Made by a program: the position numbers and the translations under genes. A DNA stretch of 64,000 nucleotides from contig JALIGW010000031.1 in NCBI GenBank assembly GCA_023053685.1, forward strand, positions 7,050,263 through 7,114,262. The letters are read 5' to 3'. Of the stretch, positions 32,684 through 45,307 are shown in pieces. The notes under the pieces were generated by a model. The model was not told the DNA's origin and made no database searches. It worked only from the letters and a program-made list of their open reading frames with translations. Position 1 is the first letter of the stretch; every line of letters begins with the position of its first letter. The stretch comes from Diadophis punctatus similis (Eukaryota > Chordata > Lepidosauria > Squamata > Dipsadidae).

Positions 32684-33551
32684 TAAGGTGACCAGATTTT
32701 AATATTGGTAAAGCGGGACACCATTGATGCGGTGTGTGTGTGTGATGATCCACGCCTCCCCTTTCCGCGTCAGGACAAAAGACTTCGGGAAGGACTTTCA
32801 TTACTTCCTGGATTTCGCTCCAAAACCTCAAGATCTTCTCCCTTCCTTCACTTAGCAGCCCCACCGCCCCGCTCCACACTTAAAGACCCATGCTGAGTCG
32901 GTGGGGTGGGGCTCTGAAAAGGGACCCCAGGCGATCCTTTGGAAAAGGGGAGCAAGACGGGAGGGGTCCGTCTCTCTTATCCCGCAGTCCATCCATGTGA
33001 ATAAAGGTGGAGACACAATCCAGGATTGCTTTGCTGCAGCTTTGTGCACCTCCCCAAACACCCCCCCTTCATCGCAGCCCTTACCGCTGCCATGGCCGGG
33101 GCTCGCCTCTGCTGCGTCTGGCCCGGAGGACAAGCTGACTGGTGGCGCGGGAAAAATCCTTCCTGGCCCTTGCTAGCCGGGCCTGGTCTTCTCTCCGTGT
33201 GGCAGACCTGGGAAAGGACATGGCCAGACCCGCAAAAGCCGCTGCTCCCTCTACGCCTCCGGAAGCGCATTCCTGGCTGTTGCTGTCAAGCGGAGCGGAG
33301 CGTGCGAGGCGCTGAACTGGGACCTTGGGCACGTCGGAGCGTGGTGGGGTTTTTTCCCTGCCCGGCCCGGAGCTGGCAAGATCTTAGCGTGCGGGTGCGG
33401 CTGTTTCCCTCAAGATCCGCTCGAGGGAAGCAAGGCGCTTTGCACAAATTCAAATTAAAAAAACGGGACTTTTTTGAAACGCCGCTGGACGCGGGACAAA
33501 ATATTTAAAAGCGGGACTGTCCCGCCAAAAGCAGGACGTCTGGTCACCTTA
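32684..33551. mobile_element. Non-autonomous hAT element with exon-like CpG-rich insert
   Basis: It begins TAAGGTGACCAGATTTTAAT and ends GGACGTCTGGTCACCTTA, the same terminal pair as 5522-6694 and 52117-52882. The target duplication is imperfect. The cargo is CpG-rich. On the minus strand it includes an open stretch (33332-33085) ending in ATGGCAGCG followed by GTAAGG, a consensus 5' splice site. No gene identity could be assigned. The frames on both strands are uninterrupted mainly because of GC content. Confidence 0.8.
33085..33332 (-). other. First-exon-like segment ending at a splice donor
   Basis: CpG-rich minus-strand sequence ending CCATGGCAGCG with GTAAGG starting at 33084. The start codon context (GGCCATGG) is good and it would encode only Met-Ala-Ala before the donor, a common first-exon form. 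An exon captured from a host gene is plausible but not proven, and the gene is unknown. Confidence 0.35.
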
Positions 33552-35321
33552 TCTTTAGCCATGTTTAGCCATGTTTTAGGCCCCAAAACTATGCTTCAGT
33601 GGGATAAATGCATCAATCCTGAAAAAAAATAAAAATAGAATAATTGTTTTTGTATGTGTATGTGTTACGTATGTATTAAAATGTATTTTTACTGTTAAAA
33701 TAATTTTTAAAAGAGAACAGATTTGTTAGAAGATTGTATTTGGAGAAATGTATGGGAAAGTATAGCTAAAATCTATTCAAGTCATTTTAGAAAAAAAAGT
33801 CATGGGTGTAAAAGGAAAGGAATAAGAGATAAATAGAAGCTAAGAATAAATAAAATCATATAAATGGAGAAAACTCTTAAAATGAACAAAATTCTGAAGG
33901 GAAGAAAGGGCTTGCTTAAAGATGTAAATTATACATACTATACCTCCCAAGACATTTCATTTCAAAGCTAGAATTAGTATTGTATAGCTTTCCTGGCTTT
34001 GGGTGAAAGAGTGATCTCCAGGCCCGTTTCCAAACGTAGTTATGGTTACATGCCTGAAATCATACAGGAAAGGTTTGTTACTGCTCTACCCAGCAGTTAA
34101 AATGGTAAGGTCTATTAATCATACAGATTGGTTATAGAATCTGAAAGAAGTAAAAGTTGGCAGAAAGAAGCTATTCGCAATCATGCACAAACACAGAAAT
34201 ACAGAATTCAAACTTCTGTTGCTAGAAAAATAAAGATTGGTATTATTTATCAAATCTATTCTGTGTAGGACTATGGGAATTAGACAGTTTTTAAATTAGA
34301 AGACAAAATTCTATGTGAATGTCATGTTATCATTCTTATTCAAGGCTGAGAAAAATGGTATTTTTATTGTCTGATGGGAGATAAATTATAAGGTTTTCAT
34401 TCAGTATGAACCAACCTAACTATTACACCTTTAAAAAGTGCATATCTCAAATGTGCATTCTGCTTCAGCCAGAATAAATACTGGGTCTACATAATTATAC
34501 TTTAAAAAGCCATTTGAATTTTTGTACAAAAATCTGCAGGGTACAGATTTACGTGAAATTATTTCTCACCTGCTGCAGAAATGAGGGGGAATTGTTTTAT
34601 GCTTTTAAAATATATAAACACAAGAAACTCTTTTCAGTTTCTACTATTCACATTTTAAACCTTACAAGCATTTCATCCAATTTACTTTTAAAAAGCAAGA
34701 ATATTTGTTTGGCAATCCTTCTTGTCTGGTTTTTTTAAAAAAAATTAATAAAATTTGTCATCCTAACAGCTAATGAAGTCTATCAGTAGTTTACAATATA
34801 AACATAAGTATCTTGAAATGAAATTAAAGTTAATATATTTAAGGAGATTATAATGACCATTTTATTATACATAAAAATATATAAGCCTGAACATATAATG
34901 TAATAAAAAAAACTAATGGATTCTCCATTTGAAAAATGCAGAGTTATAGGAAGCTTAACACTTTCTTAAAACTACTTTTGATATTTGTTGCAAATAACAT
35001 AGTCAAAACACGTAGTGTTGTGATGCAGGATAATTGGAATCATTCTTTAAAGCATATGTTTAATGTAATGTAATATAGTTGAACCCTTGGGCAAAGGGAG
35101 GGAAACAGAATTGTTTGGAATATTGCAAAAGGAGTGTAATGAATCTGTAGCAGCAGTAGCAAGATGGGTACAAAGATTATTGTATTCACCTTTTTACAAG
35201 CTGGCAAGAATCATTCAGCAAAATAGCATTCAAATATAATGGGAGCAAGGAAGGAAGATTAACAGTTTTGCTCCAAAGTTTTCTTACTCTGCCTGATCAT
35301 TTGATTTATTATCTTGTTTAG
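33552..35321. other. Unique AT-rich sequence, no feature seen
   Basis: A small tandem TAGCCATGTT pair lies right after the hAT element at 33557-33576. Nothing else is recognised. Confidence 0.4.

Positions 35322-35392
<71 letters not shown>
35322..35392 (+). repeat. (AC)n microsatellite
   Basis: About 35 uninterrupted AC units. Confidence 0.98.
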
Positions 35393-35395
<3 letters not shown>

Positions 35396-35561
35396 CATTA
35401 ATTGACCTCCTTTTGTTAGAGGTACCCTGTAGGAATTTTTGTAGAATATGTACCTCCCAGGTCTGGAGGTATAGATCTGCTGCCAGCATTAACTCGGTGC
35501 GTCTCTGGATGGGGGAGGGAAGGGAATCTATTCCACGCATTATGTCTAGAAAACCTGTTCC

Positions 35562-35603
35562 ATTTATTTATTTATTTATTTGTGTTTGTTTGTTTGTTTG
35601 TGA
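35562..35603 (+). repeat. Short (TTTA)n/(TTTG)n tract
   Basis: Four to five TTTA units followed by TTTG units, adjoining the 3' end of the minus-strand SINE at 35604. Confidence 0.85.
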
Positions 35604-35823
35604 GACTTACGGTATATACACCCTCATAGTGCAAGCACTCTCTAAGCGGTTTACACCATTAAACAATATTGCCCCCAACAATCTGGGTCCTCATTTTACC
35701 TACCTCAGAAGGATGGAAGGCTGAGTCAACCTTGAGCCGTGAGATTTGAACAGCTGAACTGCTGATCACAGTCAGCTAAAGTGGCCTGCAGTACTGCACT
35801 CTAACTGCTGTGCCACCTCAGCT
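35604..35823 (-). repeat. Sauria-type tRNA-derived SINE, diverged 3' end
   Basis: The AGCTGAGGTGGCACAGCAGT head and GACTCAGCCTTCCATCC core are clear on the minus strand. The Bov-B-like tail is altered and replaced by the TTTG/TTTA repeat. Confidence 0.82.
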
Positions 35824-38800
35824 ATTCCATTCCTGATATGGTGTTTGCTGTGTGGATGGAAATATTTATTATCCTTCTTTGTTTTCAAAGGTAAGGGCTT
35901 TGCAGAATGCTACAGAATTGGTCTCCCTTTTTTTCATCTCCTTACAATACAATCAGGGGTAACACAGAGAAAAATAGTTGAGATGGGGTTCATCTGTTTG
36001 CTCTCTGTACCATAACATGAAGGACTGAAAGAAAAATAGAGCCATATTTTACTATTTCCCCCATATAACCAGATGCCTTTCATTTGTAAAGTCTCAATTT
36101 GTACTTTCTGTTTATTCTGTGCCCTTACAGCCTTGCTTCAGCAGGTCTTTTTTGGGATTGCTTGCTGGTCTTTTTTGTATAGTAGACTGATACAGGAACT
36201 AAAATACAAAGTTTAAAATGCATGTGTTTTAACATCTGTATGGCTGGAGTAGGAATCTTTAACTCAAATAATTATCAGGAGTGTGGTTCATTAGTCTGAA
36301 GGTTATAACCTGATGCCTGTTTTGTACAAAGGCCTCTGATGAGTCAAAGATGAAGACAATTAAGTGGCATTAAATATAATTTTTATTAAATAAATGAATC
36401 AAATACATCCTCTCTCTGAAATCCAAATTTAACTAGATTGGAATTCCTTCCACCATGTCATTTCATGATGAATACTTAATAGAAATGTTATATTTAAATG
36501 TAATAATATGTACTTTCTAACTCTTGTGCCAGCAAAAGATAGGTTAAGGAAGTTACAAACTTATCCTAAGTGTGACTAAATTTTGTTACACTGTATGGCA
36601 ATTCCACTTTCTTTTCCACTAACCTATTAGTCATCATTGATCTTCAGGAAGATGGTTTGCAGGGGTGGGGGACATGGTTTCTTAGGGATTTTTTTTACTT
36701 TTTTTCTGGAGAAGAACATAACCTAATGAGGTCTTTTGTGGGCACTGACACCCACAAATCCACTCTTTCACCTCTTTTTCCTGAAATATAGCTTGTCTGC
36801 ATTCCAAGGAAGTTTTCTTTCATTCCCTAATTTTCCAAACAAAATTTAACAATCAGTTCAAACCAATTGGACCAAACAGGCAAGATGACATCTCAGCTAT
36901 TGCTGTAAGTGTTGTTATGGTCTGGCTTAAAGCATTGTTAAACATTCACACTGGATTCAGAAAGGCACTGGGCTGCTTCTAAGTGAGTAAAGGAAAGAGA
37001 GGAGGAAAGTGTCCTGACCTAGATCTCCTTTTCCTTTAAAACACTTCCTACACACAATTACAAATGATAAGAGTCTCTTCCACGACTTTCTATTTTCTTT
37101 CTTTATAAGTATAGATGATGGATAAGTTTCTCAGCAAGAGTGACTCCATTTGAAAAAAAATAATATGCAAGGGCTGTGGTGTCTCCCTTACTTCTAAGCA
37201 GAATTGGGCCCTCTCCACTTTCCATTGGAAATGTTCCCTTCTCTTCACTGATGGGAGAGGAAAGAACAATAATAAGAATAGTTAAAATAAACATGATGTA
37301 TTAGAACATCATAATGATGTATTAGAAATATATTTCTGCCATCAATTCAGTTCAAGAGATGCTAATTTAGATGCTACTGCTATATGCTGCTGCTTAGCAC
37401 AGTTCATCACAATTAACTAATTTTATTTTATGGTTTTTATTGTTCGTTATTGAAAATATATGATGGCTTCAGAGGGCACTAGCACTCCCAAGGCAGCTTG
37501 TGCATGTATGTGAATGATAATAAAACTAACTTATAAACAAACATACTTTAAAAGTTAAAATTCATCTAAAATACTAAACTCCTAGGGAAAAGCAGGCATT
37601 CAGGTGATAGCTTGGATAAAACAACTTGCCTGAGATTGTGCACCTTAAGAATTAAGCACAGATCATGGTTATTCTGCTTTTGTTCTGATATGTAGTTTTA
37701 AAATCTGATACTGTACTTGTTTCAGAGATTAGTATATTGTGTTAGGGTAGAATTGTTTTTGCACAATGTATTGTAAATATTGTTTAGTCCTAATACAATT
37801 TTGGTTGATGTATTTCTGTGGATTTTGTTTTATATGCCTCCTTGGGGTAAAACATACTGTACAGTATGTACAGTTCGTTGATATTTTCCAAAAGCGACAT
37901 ATCTTTTCCCCCCAAACTCTTATTTACTGAGTCCATTAAAACTGCAAATACAGCTAATGACCTTCATCAAGTTTCAAATGATTTTGCAAATTAGCTAGTA
38001 GCAGTGAGTGTGAATTTGTATGAGAGGTGTTTTTGCACATTGACTTCACACATCATAACAATAAAGTAATGTTTGTATTTGACATTCTAATCACACCATT
38101 TCAGGTTAATTAATAAAATGCATAGCTCTGGGGGTTGCCCTTAGTAGTATATAATTGACTAACAGCTAAGCCATATTTCAAAAGGTGTTTGAAAAGTTCA
38201 GTGCTTTTGCAAAAGTTTTTGCCGTGTTTTGGTATGTAATTTCCTCTAACTTTTATGCCATTGTTTAATTAAGCAAAGCTTGATATTCTTTCTCAGAGAA
38301 ACTCTGAGAACCACTTGCACTTTAAATTGTTCTGAACCTAGTGTGGTACTTTCTGCTGCTTTGTAGATTTCTTCTGGGTACACATAGATGATTATATTTT
38401 ACATTGGGGCAACTAGTTGATGAATGTAGCATTTAGGTTTCAAAGGAAAAAACTATTTTGGTAGTTGTAAGACTCTGAGGTATGGAAAATTGTTTGGAGA
38501 GTCAAAATGCCTCAACCAGGATGCATATTGGGAAAAGTAAAGAGACATTTTGAACATGAATGATATTTGTAGTTTAGAAATGCAAAGAGGAAGTAAACTT
38601 TTAGCAAATTCTTGCTAGAAAATATGAAAAAGTATATAGTTTTATCTTTCATTTTGGATATTCTTGCATTTATACCCAAGTTAGGCAATGTGAAAACTAT
38701 TATAGTCCAACAATGTTAGTTTTAGGGTTATCCTGTTACAGGAAGGAGCCATATTCTTTCAGCCTCGTCTACAGAGTGCAGCATCAACAAAGTAGTAGTC

Positions 38801-38993
38801 TACTCTCAGTGGAAGAGCATGGAATTATGTGCATAGCTTTCCATATTCCATCCTTGATTGTGGCAGAAGAATCTTGGGAAAATAGGCCAGGGAAGATGGA
38901 AAACTCCAGTTAACGAGAATAGTCATGGATCAGAATAATTGATCCTTGAACTCCAAATAAGCTATATAAAATGTTAAATGTTCTGTAGGTTTC
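35824..38993. other. Unique sequence, longest repeat-poor block but one
   Basis: No coding exon, RNA gene or mobile element recognised in about 3.2 kb. It may be intergenic or intronic; I cannot tell which. Confidence 0.45.
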
Positions 38994-39008
38994 AATCTGA
39001 GACATTCG

Positions 39009-40077
39009 TATAGCTTCTTTATGGGACCTTGCTCAGACCCTCAGCTTCATGTTTCACACCATTGGAAAAAGTTCAATCCAAATTTATTAAAGCAATTCTC
39101 CAGATGCCGTGCTGTGTCTCAAATGTACTTCTGCACCTGGAGACAGGATTGACAAAAGTCGAAGCAAGAATCTGTATAGCATCTTCAAATCTCTGGCTAA
39201 AGCTTAACTTCTTTCCTCAAGGCTCCATTAATCCTCCAAGGCAAATTCTTCTTGTCATGGATCAAGGCTGTTGAGTCCAACTTTGCCAAACTAGACTTCT
39301 CCCTAGTCTCAATACTCAATTTGGTCTACAACCAAGCAAAACAAACCTTGCGACAAAGGGTAGAGGACATCAAAAGGCAAATGCACTTAGAGAAAGCTGC
39401 GTTGTTTCTGGCTCCAGAGGCCATTAGTTGTTACTCCTGTCAGCTATCTAGGCAGTTGGAGTCAGCAAACCATCAGAAAGCATTTTAACTCGCACAGTGC
39501 CATGCGCTTCCATCAGCAGTCCTGTATGGCAAGTATAAAAAGATACCATTTACTGAAAGACTCTGTTTGTGTGGCTCAGGAGAGGTGGAGACCATTGGTC
39601 ATATACTCCTTCAATGTTCCTTTTACAGAGAGATTTGAAAAAAAAAATCATATCCTTCCAATAATTGCTATGTATCCTGGCCATTCCAACACTGCTTATC
39701 TCCAGTGGCTGCTTAAGGCTGCTTAAGTCCAGAACTACCGTGCAGGTGGCTAGATTCTGCGTAACAGCACTGGGGATTCATCGGAAACATGTGTCTAATC
39801 CACTATAGTTATTTTATACAACAAATGTGGCAAACCCTTTGCACTGCTTATTCCTTTCCCTTTTAGTATTAAACTGACTACAGGCCTCACAGTTTATGGA
39901 TTGCAATTTTAGTATAGTTAGACCATGTGTAATTGACAGACTGGATTTTATCATAGATTTTATCTATTGCTTATTATTTTATTCTAGAATTTTTAATTGG
40001 ATATTCCCTGAGTGTTTTTATTTGTTTTGGTCTCTGGTCTATGACTGTAATAAACTGAATTGAATTGAATTGAATTG
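39009..40077 (+). mobile_element. 5'-truncated LINE with 15-bp target duplication and (GAATT)n tail
   Basis: The flanks carry AATCTGAGACATTCG at 38994-39008 and 40078-40092, a perfect 15-bp duplication. The 3' end is AATAAACTGAATTGAATTGA. Broken plus-strand frames (39029-39274, 39252-39488, 39502-39726) encode the end of an LINE protein: FIKAILQMPCCVSNVLLHLE, LTKVEARICIASSNLWLKL and WIKAVESNFAKLDFS. The usual CxCG...E...H...C zinc-binding pattern after them is degraded. The clade is not recognised with certainty. Confidence 0.8.
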
Positions 40078-40212
40078 AATCTGAGACATTCGCTGAACAA
40101 GTCTAACAGAAATAGGCATCCGGGTAATAGCATGAAGAGATGCTTACACAGAAGAGACTCATGCCCTCATGTCCCTTTGGTTCATTTTAAACAAACTTCA
40201 CTAGCTTTAGAT

Positions 40213-40443
40213 CAGAGGTGTCAAACTGGATTTCTTCGAGGGCCGGTTCAGCATTGTAGTTCTCCGTGGGCTGGCGGGGGTGGGGGTGGGGAGATGGGAT
40301 GGACACCTCCTGCAGCACTCTGCCAGCCAAAAACGGGCTGCGCAGAGGCACAGCGGGCCGGTCCTTTGATATTTCCAGGCCAGCCCCGCAGGCCAGATTT
40401 AAGCACCGGATCTGGCCCGCGGGCCTTCAGTTTGACACCCCTG
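40213..40443. mobile_element. hAT MITE (CAGAGGTGTCAAACTGG ends)
   Basis: Perfect 8-bp duplication CTTTAGAT (40205-40212 and 40444-40451). Ends are CAGAGGTGTCAAACTGG and CAGTTTGACACCCCTG. It is 231 bp with GGCCCGCGGGCC-type internal palindromes, and the same family as 58758-59101. Confidence 0.93.
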
Positions 40444-40663
40444 CTTTAGATAGTTCAAGAGCTGATATAGTATCAAATAAATTGAACATATTTGAACATT
40501 TTTTGTTTGACATTTGCCCTATAGAAGCCTACAAATGAGCATTTATGCTAATCCTATTGACAGTGGATCAGAATTGATAACTGAAGAATGCTCCAAATTT
40601 AGCTGTTACAATATATTAGTGCACTTTACCTTTTATTTTTAATCATATTTTTGATATTCTGAA

Positions 40664-40665
40664 AT

Positions 40666-40704
<39 letters not shown>

Positions 40705-40708
40705 TTTT
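40664..40708 (+). repeat. (TTTA)n microsatellite
   Basis: Eleven TTTA units. A second AT-rich stretch with repeated GCATAAATAAA/GATAAATAAA at 40900-40950 looks like an old LINE/SINE tail. Confidence 0.9.
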
Positions 40709-41329
40709 GCCTTCTTGGCTATGTTCTCAGACTTGCTCAGATAGCTACATTGTTGAGGTGGCCATTTTTATCCTCCTTTTCCTCTGATCTGTGTTTTTTG
40801 TTTTTATGATATTTATTAATAAGGATTTTTATATTGTATATTTTTGTTTTTATGTATTTTTATCTGATTATTCTTCATTGCCCAGAGTAGCCTTTGGTAT
40901 AAATTGCATAAATAAAAGATGTATAAATTTGATAAATAAATGCATAAATAAATTATCTGGGTTCAGGACATGTTTATAGCATAAAACAGGAAAAAGTTGT
41001 TCAAAAACCTTATTTGAAACCTGGACTATGGCACATCCTTCAACTATATTTGTATATTTCAATTAGTGCACCAGATTCAATTTTTAATTTGAAAGTAGTA
41101 GTTTTGAAAGAAGGCAGGAATCATATTTTCAACTTCAAATTTTTTATTTAAACTATTGTATTTTTTTTAAATATATGTATTAAGTCACCTTAAATTGTTA
41201 TATAAATATTAAAGCAGGATAGAGTTCCCCCTTTTAGGTAGGCAGGTATTTCACCTCGCTGCTGGAGCTTCATTAAACTTTTTCTTTTTGAATAGACTTT
41301 AAACCCAACCAACTGGCAATCACATGCTT

Positions 41330-41799
41330 AGTTATGGCACTAAGAACTAAGCTATTACAGTATATCCTAGGCTTAGAAAGCTTAGAACTACGTCGCCTTC
41401 GGCACGACCTAAGCATAGCTCATAGAATTATCTGCTACAACATCCTTCCTGTCAATGACTACTTCAACTTCAACCACAACAATACACGAGCACACAACAG
41501 ATACAAACTCAAAGTGAACCGCTCCAAACTTGACTGTAGAAAATATGACTTTAGCAACAGAGTGGTTAATGCCTGGAACTCACTACCTGACTCTGTGGTT
41601 TCGTCACCAAACCCCCAAAACTTTACCCTTAGACTGTCCACTGTTGACCTCACCCGATTCCTAAGAGGTCAGTAAGGGGCGTGCATAAGTGCACCAGCGT
41701 GCCTACTGTCCCTGTCCTAATGTTCCCTCTTATCAGTACCCATCTTATGTACATAAACAGTGTTACATCTATGTATATTACTAACACGTACTTGACAAA
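41330..41799 (+). pseudogene. 3' end of a Jockey-group LINE
   Basis: The frame 41334-41675 encodes the C-terminus of the RT protein also seen at 54786-55757 and in broken form after 62985: LESLELRRLRHDLSIAHRII, NNTRAHNRYKLKVNRSKLDC, YDFSNRVVNAWNSLPDSVVS and the end LRGQ. The 3' UTR (TAAGGGGCGTGCATAAGTGC) and the TTGACAAATAAATAAA end follow. Everything upstream is absent, so this is a severe 5' truncation. Confidence 0.85.
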
Positions 41800-42346
41800 T
41801 AAATAAATAAATATAAAATAAAATAAAATAAAATAAAATAATAAAATAAAATAATAAAATAAAATAAAATAAAATAAAATAAAATAAAATAATAAAATAA
41901 AATAAAATAAAATAAAATAAAATAAAATAAAATAAAATAAATAAAATAAATAAAATAAAATAAAATAAAATAATAAAATAAAATAAATAAAATAAAATAA
42001 TAAAATAAAATAAAATAAAATAAAATAATAAAATAAAATAAAATAATAAAATAAAATAATAAAATAATAAAATAAATAAAATAAAATAAAATAAAATAAA
42101 ATAAATAATAAAATAAAATAAAATAAAATAAAATAAAATAAAATAAAATAAATAAAATAAATAAAATAAATAAAATAAATAAAATAAATAAAATAAAATA
42201 AAATAAAATAAAATAAAATAATAAAATAAAATAAATAAAATAAATAAAATAAATAAAATAAAATAAAATAAAATAAAATAAAATAATAAAATAAAATAAA
42301 ATAAAATAAAATAAAATAAAATAAAATAAAATAAAATAAAATAAAA
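41800..42346 (+). repeat. (AAAAT)n array of about 547 bp grown from a LINE tail
   Basis: Mostly AAAAT pentamers with scattered AAAT units, starting right at the LINE's 3' end. Its complement gives long meaningless Phe/Ile/Leu/Tyr frames on the minus strand, which are not genes. Confidence 0.97.
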
Positions 42347-45307
42347 AGTAGATACTTCTGCCTGCTTGTATGCCTTTCCCTGTTCTGACCAGGGCAAAAT
42401 GGTTCTTGTAGCCTTTTTCTTCCTCTGTGAGTTTCTTCCAAGATATTTTTGGATGAGAATTAAATCCGGAAGAATCCCTGTGACCTGCACCAGCAAGTAC
42501 TTTGAGAAAACTTCTACAAGCTTATTCTATGATGGATTATATTCACTCATAACTAATTAACATTAACAGACATGTATTTGTATAACCCATTTCTAAAGAA
42601 ATCCATGTTGATGGCCATCAGCTCCCCAGATTAATTATATATTGTTTGAAAAAAAAATACTTTCTTGTATGTGTTCTCAGTCTCCCACCATTTAACTTCA
42701 TAGAAGTAGAAAATGCTTTTTTGTATCTATTTTCTCCCCAACAGATTTACCTGTTCTTTAATAAGACTAGATAATTCCCATAGTTGTGTAGAGCATCTCT
42801 CACCAGGTGGCACAAGAGATCACACAATAAATGATATCTCTCTATAGGAAATGGTTTGAGACCCAATCTGCCCCTCAGCAAAACTGCCCAGCTGCTCTCA
42901 TTCTAGATGTACAACTTAGTGGTGTGGGAGGCCCAGGACATTATTGTCCTAAGTCTAAGACAATGGCTTCTGTTCTGAACAGCACTGGGAAACTGCAGCA
43001 TTTTGGCTATGTAAACTTCAGCAGCAGATAAGCAAAAAGTCAGTTCAATTTGATGAAAAGCTCTTCTGTTGTAAAGACAAGTTAACAAGCTCACAAAGTG
43101 AATTTGTTCCCACATCAGGAGGCCATTAACTTAAAGACAATTTTGTTTTGAAAACAAGACACAACATTCATTATTTTGAAGCAATTTACTAGCAGATCTG
43201 GGTGTACTGAAAATAGATAAATAAGGAATGAAATGAAAAAGTGATATTTCATCATAATACTATTTAAGTTCTTTTACAAATATAAACCTCTTTGGACAGA
43301 GATTATTCCAATACTATTATTACTGTGAAAGGTTTTATTTTTGAAATGCATATTTTCATGACATGTTATAGTGCATTACAAGAAATTGTCATTGCAATAC
43401 AGGATATTTAATTCTGGCATTTAGAACAGGTTCAAACGAACTAAATTATTACTATTGCAAAATAATATATTGGGATACTCTATAAAGGTTAATATCACTT
43501 CAGTCCTTGAATGAAAAAAATGTTTTTCCAAATGCTTTATTTTCCTAAAGAACAGTGTAATAAAGGCCAAATAAGTAAGACATAGATCATGATTTAGGTA
43601 TGATAAGATTTCCATGATAATTAGGATATATTTTTATTCTGGAGAAGTAGTGAATATAATGGTTAATTTGTAGGATTAGAGAAAACCAGGTTCATCTTCC
43701 CATCCATCCATAGACTTGACTTTAGATCAGACAAACTGTCTCAATTGAATTTATATATAGGATTATGTGTGGATAAAATGAAGAGATAATTGTTTAAATT
43801 GTTTTGAGAAAGAAAAGACAATAAATATTATTAGATAATCTGTTTCAGTGGGAGGAAAGAAATAGATCATCTGGTGTAATTCTGAAGTTTGCAACAACAT
43901 TTACATGCTTTAATTGTATGCCATTAATTTGAAAATATTGTAGCTTATTTTCTATATTCTAAATGAATGAATGTTTTGTACTAATTCATTGATTTTTATT
44001 GTTTCTTCAAATAAAAAAGGTAATCATGATCAAATGTAATAGTGATTCATTTTTGGTACTTACATTATTTTTACTGTAGCTTTTTATATTAGTTTGTTCT
44101 GATCAATACTGACAAAAACGACTTCTTTTAAAGCACACTATCAATACTACACTAATGTTTAAATTGTGATGTTAAACAAATTTGGATAATGGTCTATCAT
44201 AGGTCTTATCTGCACTGCTAGGTTGCCTCATTGTTCTTTCTAGAACTTTGGATGGTAAGAATAGAGACCACTACTCTGTGCTCACTCCTTATCCACCATG
44301 AAAGAAAACTCAGGCACATTTTCTGGCTCTGTTTTTCTATTTCTGTCTCTTCAAACATTTCTTGACCCTCAAATGGTGACTGCCATTGTCTTGAATGACT
44401 TTAGTGCTTCCTTTACCTGCAGTTCTCCAATGGCACAGTGTTTATAATTCTTGTCTAGTGTATAGTATGTTATTAATTTGGCAGCAGTTTTTTAATTATT
44501 ATGTTTCCTTCTCAAACCATTCCATTTTCCATGTTTTTTTTAAAATAAGAGATGTATTGTGTTATTACTGCTCTAGTCACTTGAGAGGTAACTGCTGGAG
44601 AAATGAAACTGTACTACTTGAATTAGTGTTTTTTTAAAAAGGACCCCATGAAAAAGAAGGAACTCAAAGAAAGAAAATAGTAATTTTTAAAAATTGCTGG
44701 ATTTCAAAGCAGCAAATTATGTATGCTAAGCAAGTATTATAAACTGCAGTATTGCAGAACTTCTGTTAAAAGTAGCTCTAAAGATGGCTGTTGTGCATGG
44801 ATTTAGATAAATTTTATGCTGTAACTTAGCATATGTGAAGTAATTTACATTTATTCATAGTATGTGTATACCCTTGTATATGTATTCCTCTCTGCTTTCT
44901 CTCTGTTGCATTGTTTGTTGTATGTCTTTTTGTATCTCCCTTTGTTGCAATACACAAACACATGTATATGTCTCCCAACAACAGGAAAGAAAGCAATCAG
45001 CTATTGTGTTTCTGGCTTGGAAAGTTGGGAGGCCTTGAAATTGCCTTTTGGGAGGATAACACAACCTGCAACATAGGCATCTGCTTTCATCATTGAGTGC
45101 AATCTCATAATGCACATACATATTACACAAGTGAGGCTTGTGTAATCATTCTACCTCTCCTCTCTCCCTTCCTCCTGCCCAGTTCTCTTGTGGATGCTGG
45201 TAGCATATTATCTGGTCTGAATAATTTACATTGCCAAAGTGTCTCAGTTTGGACTCAGGATTTTTTTTTAAAAAAAAGCTGGCTAGTTTTGTGTGCCTCA
45301 GCATATA
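42347..45307. other. Unique AT-rich sequence, no feature seen
   Basis: About 3 kb without a recognisable gene, RNA or repeat. Confidence 0.45.

Noticed and set aside
41650..42496. Two frames of about 260 codons made of Phe, Ile, Leu and Tyr on the minus strand
   Set aside because: They are translations of the AAAAT microsatellite, which lacks stop codons in these frames. No domain or gene signal.
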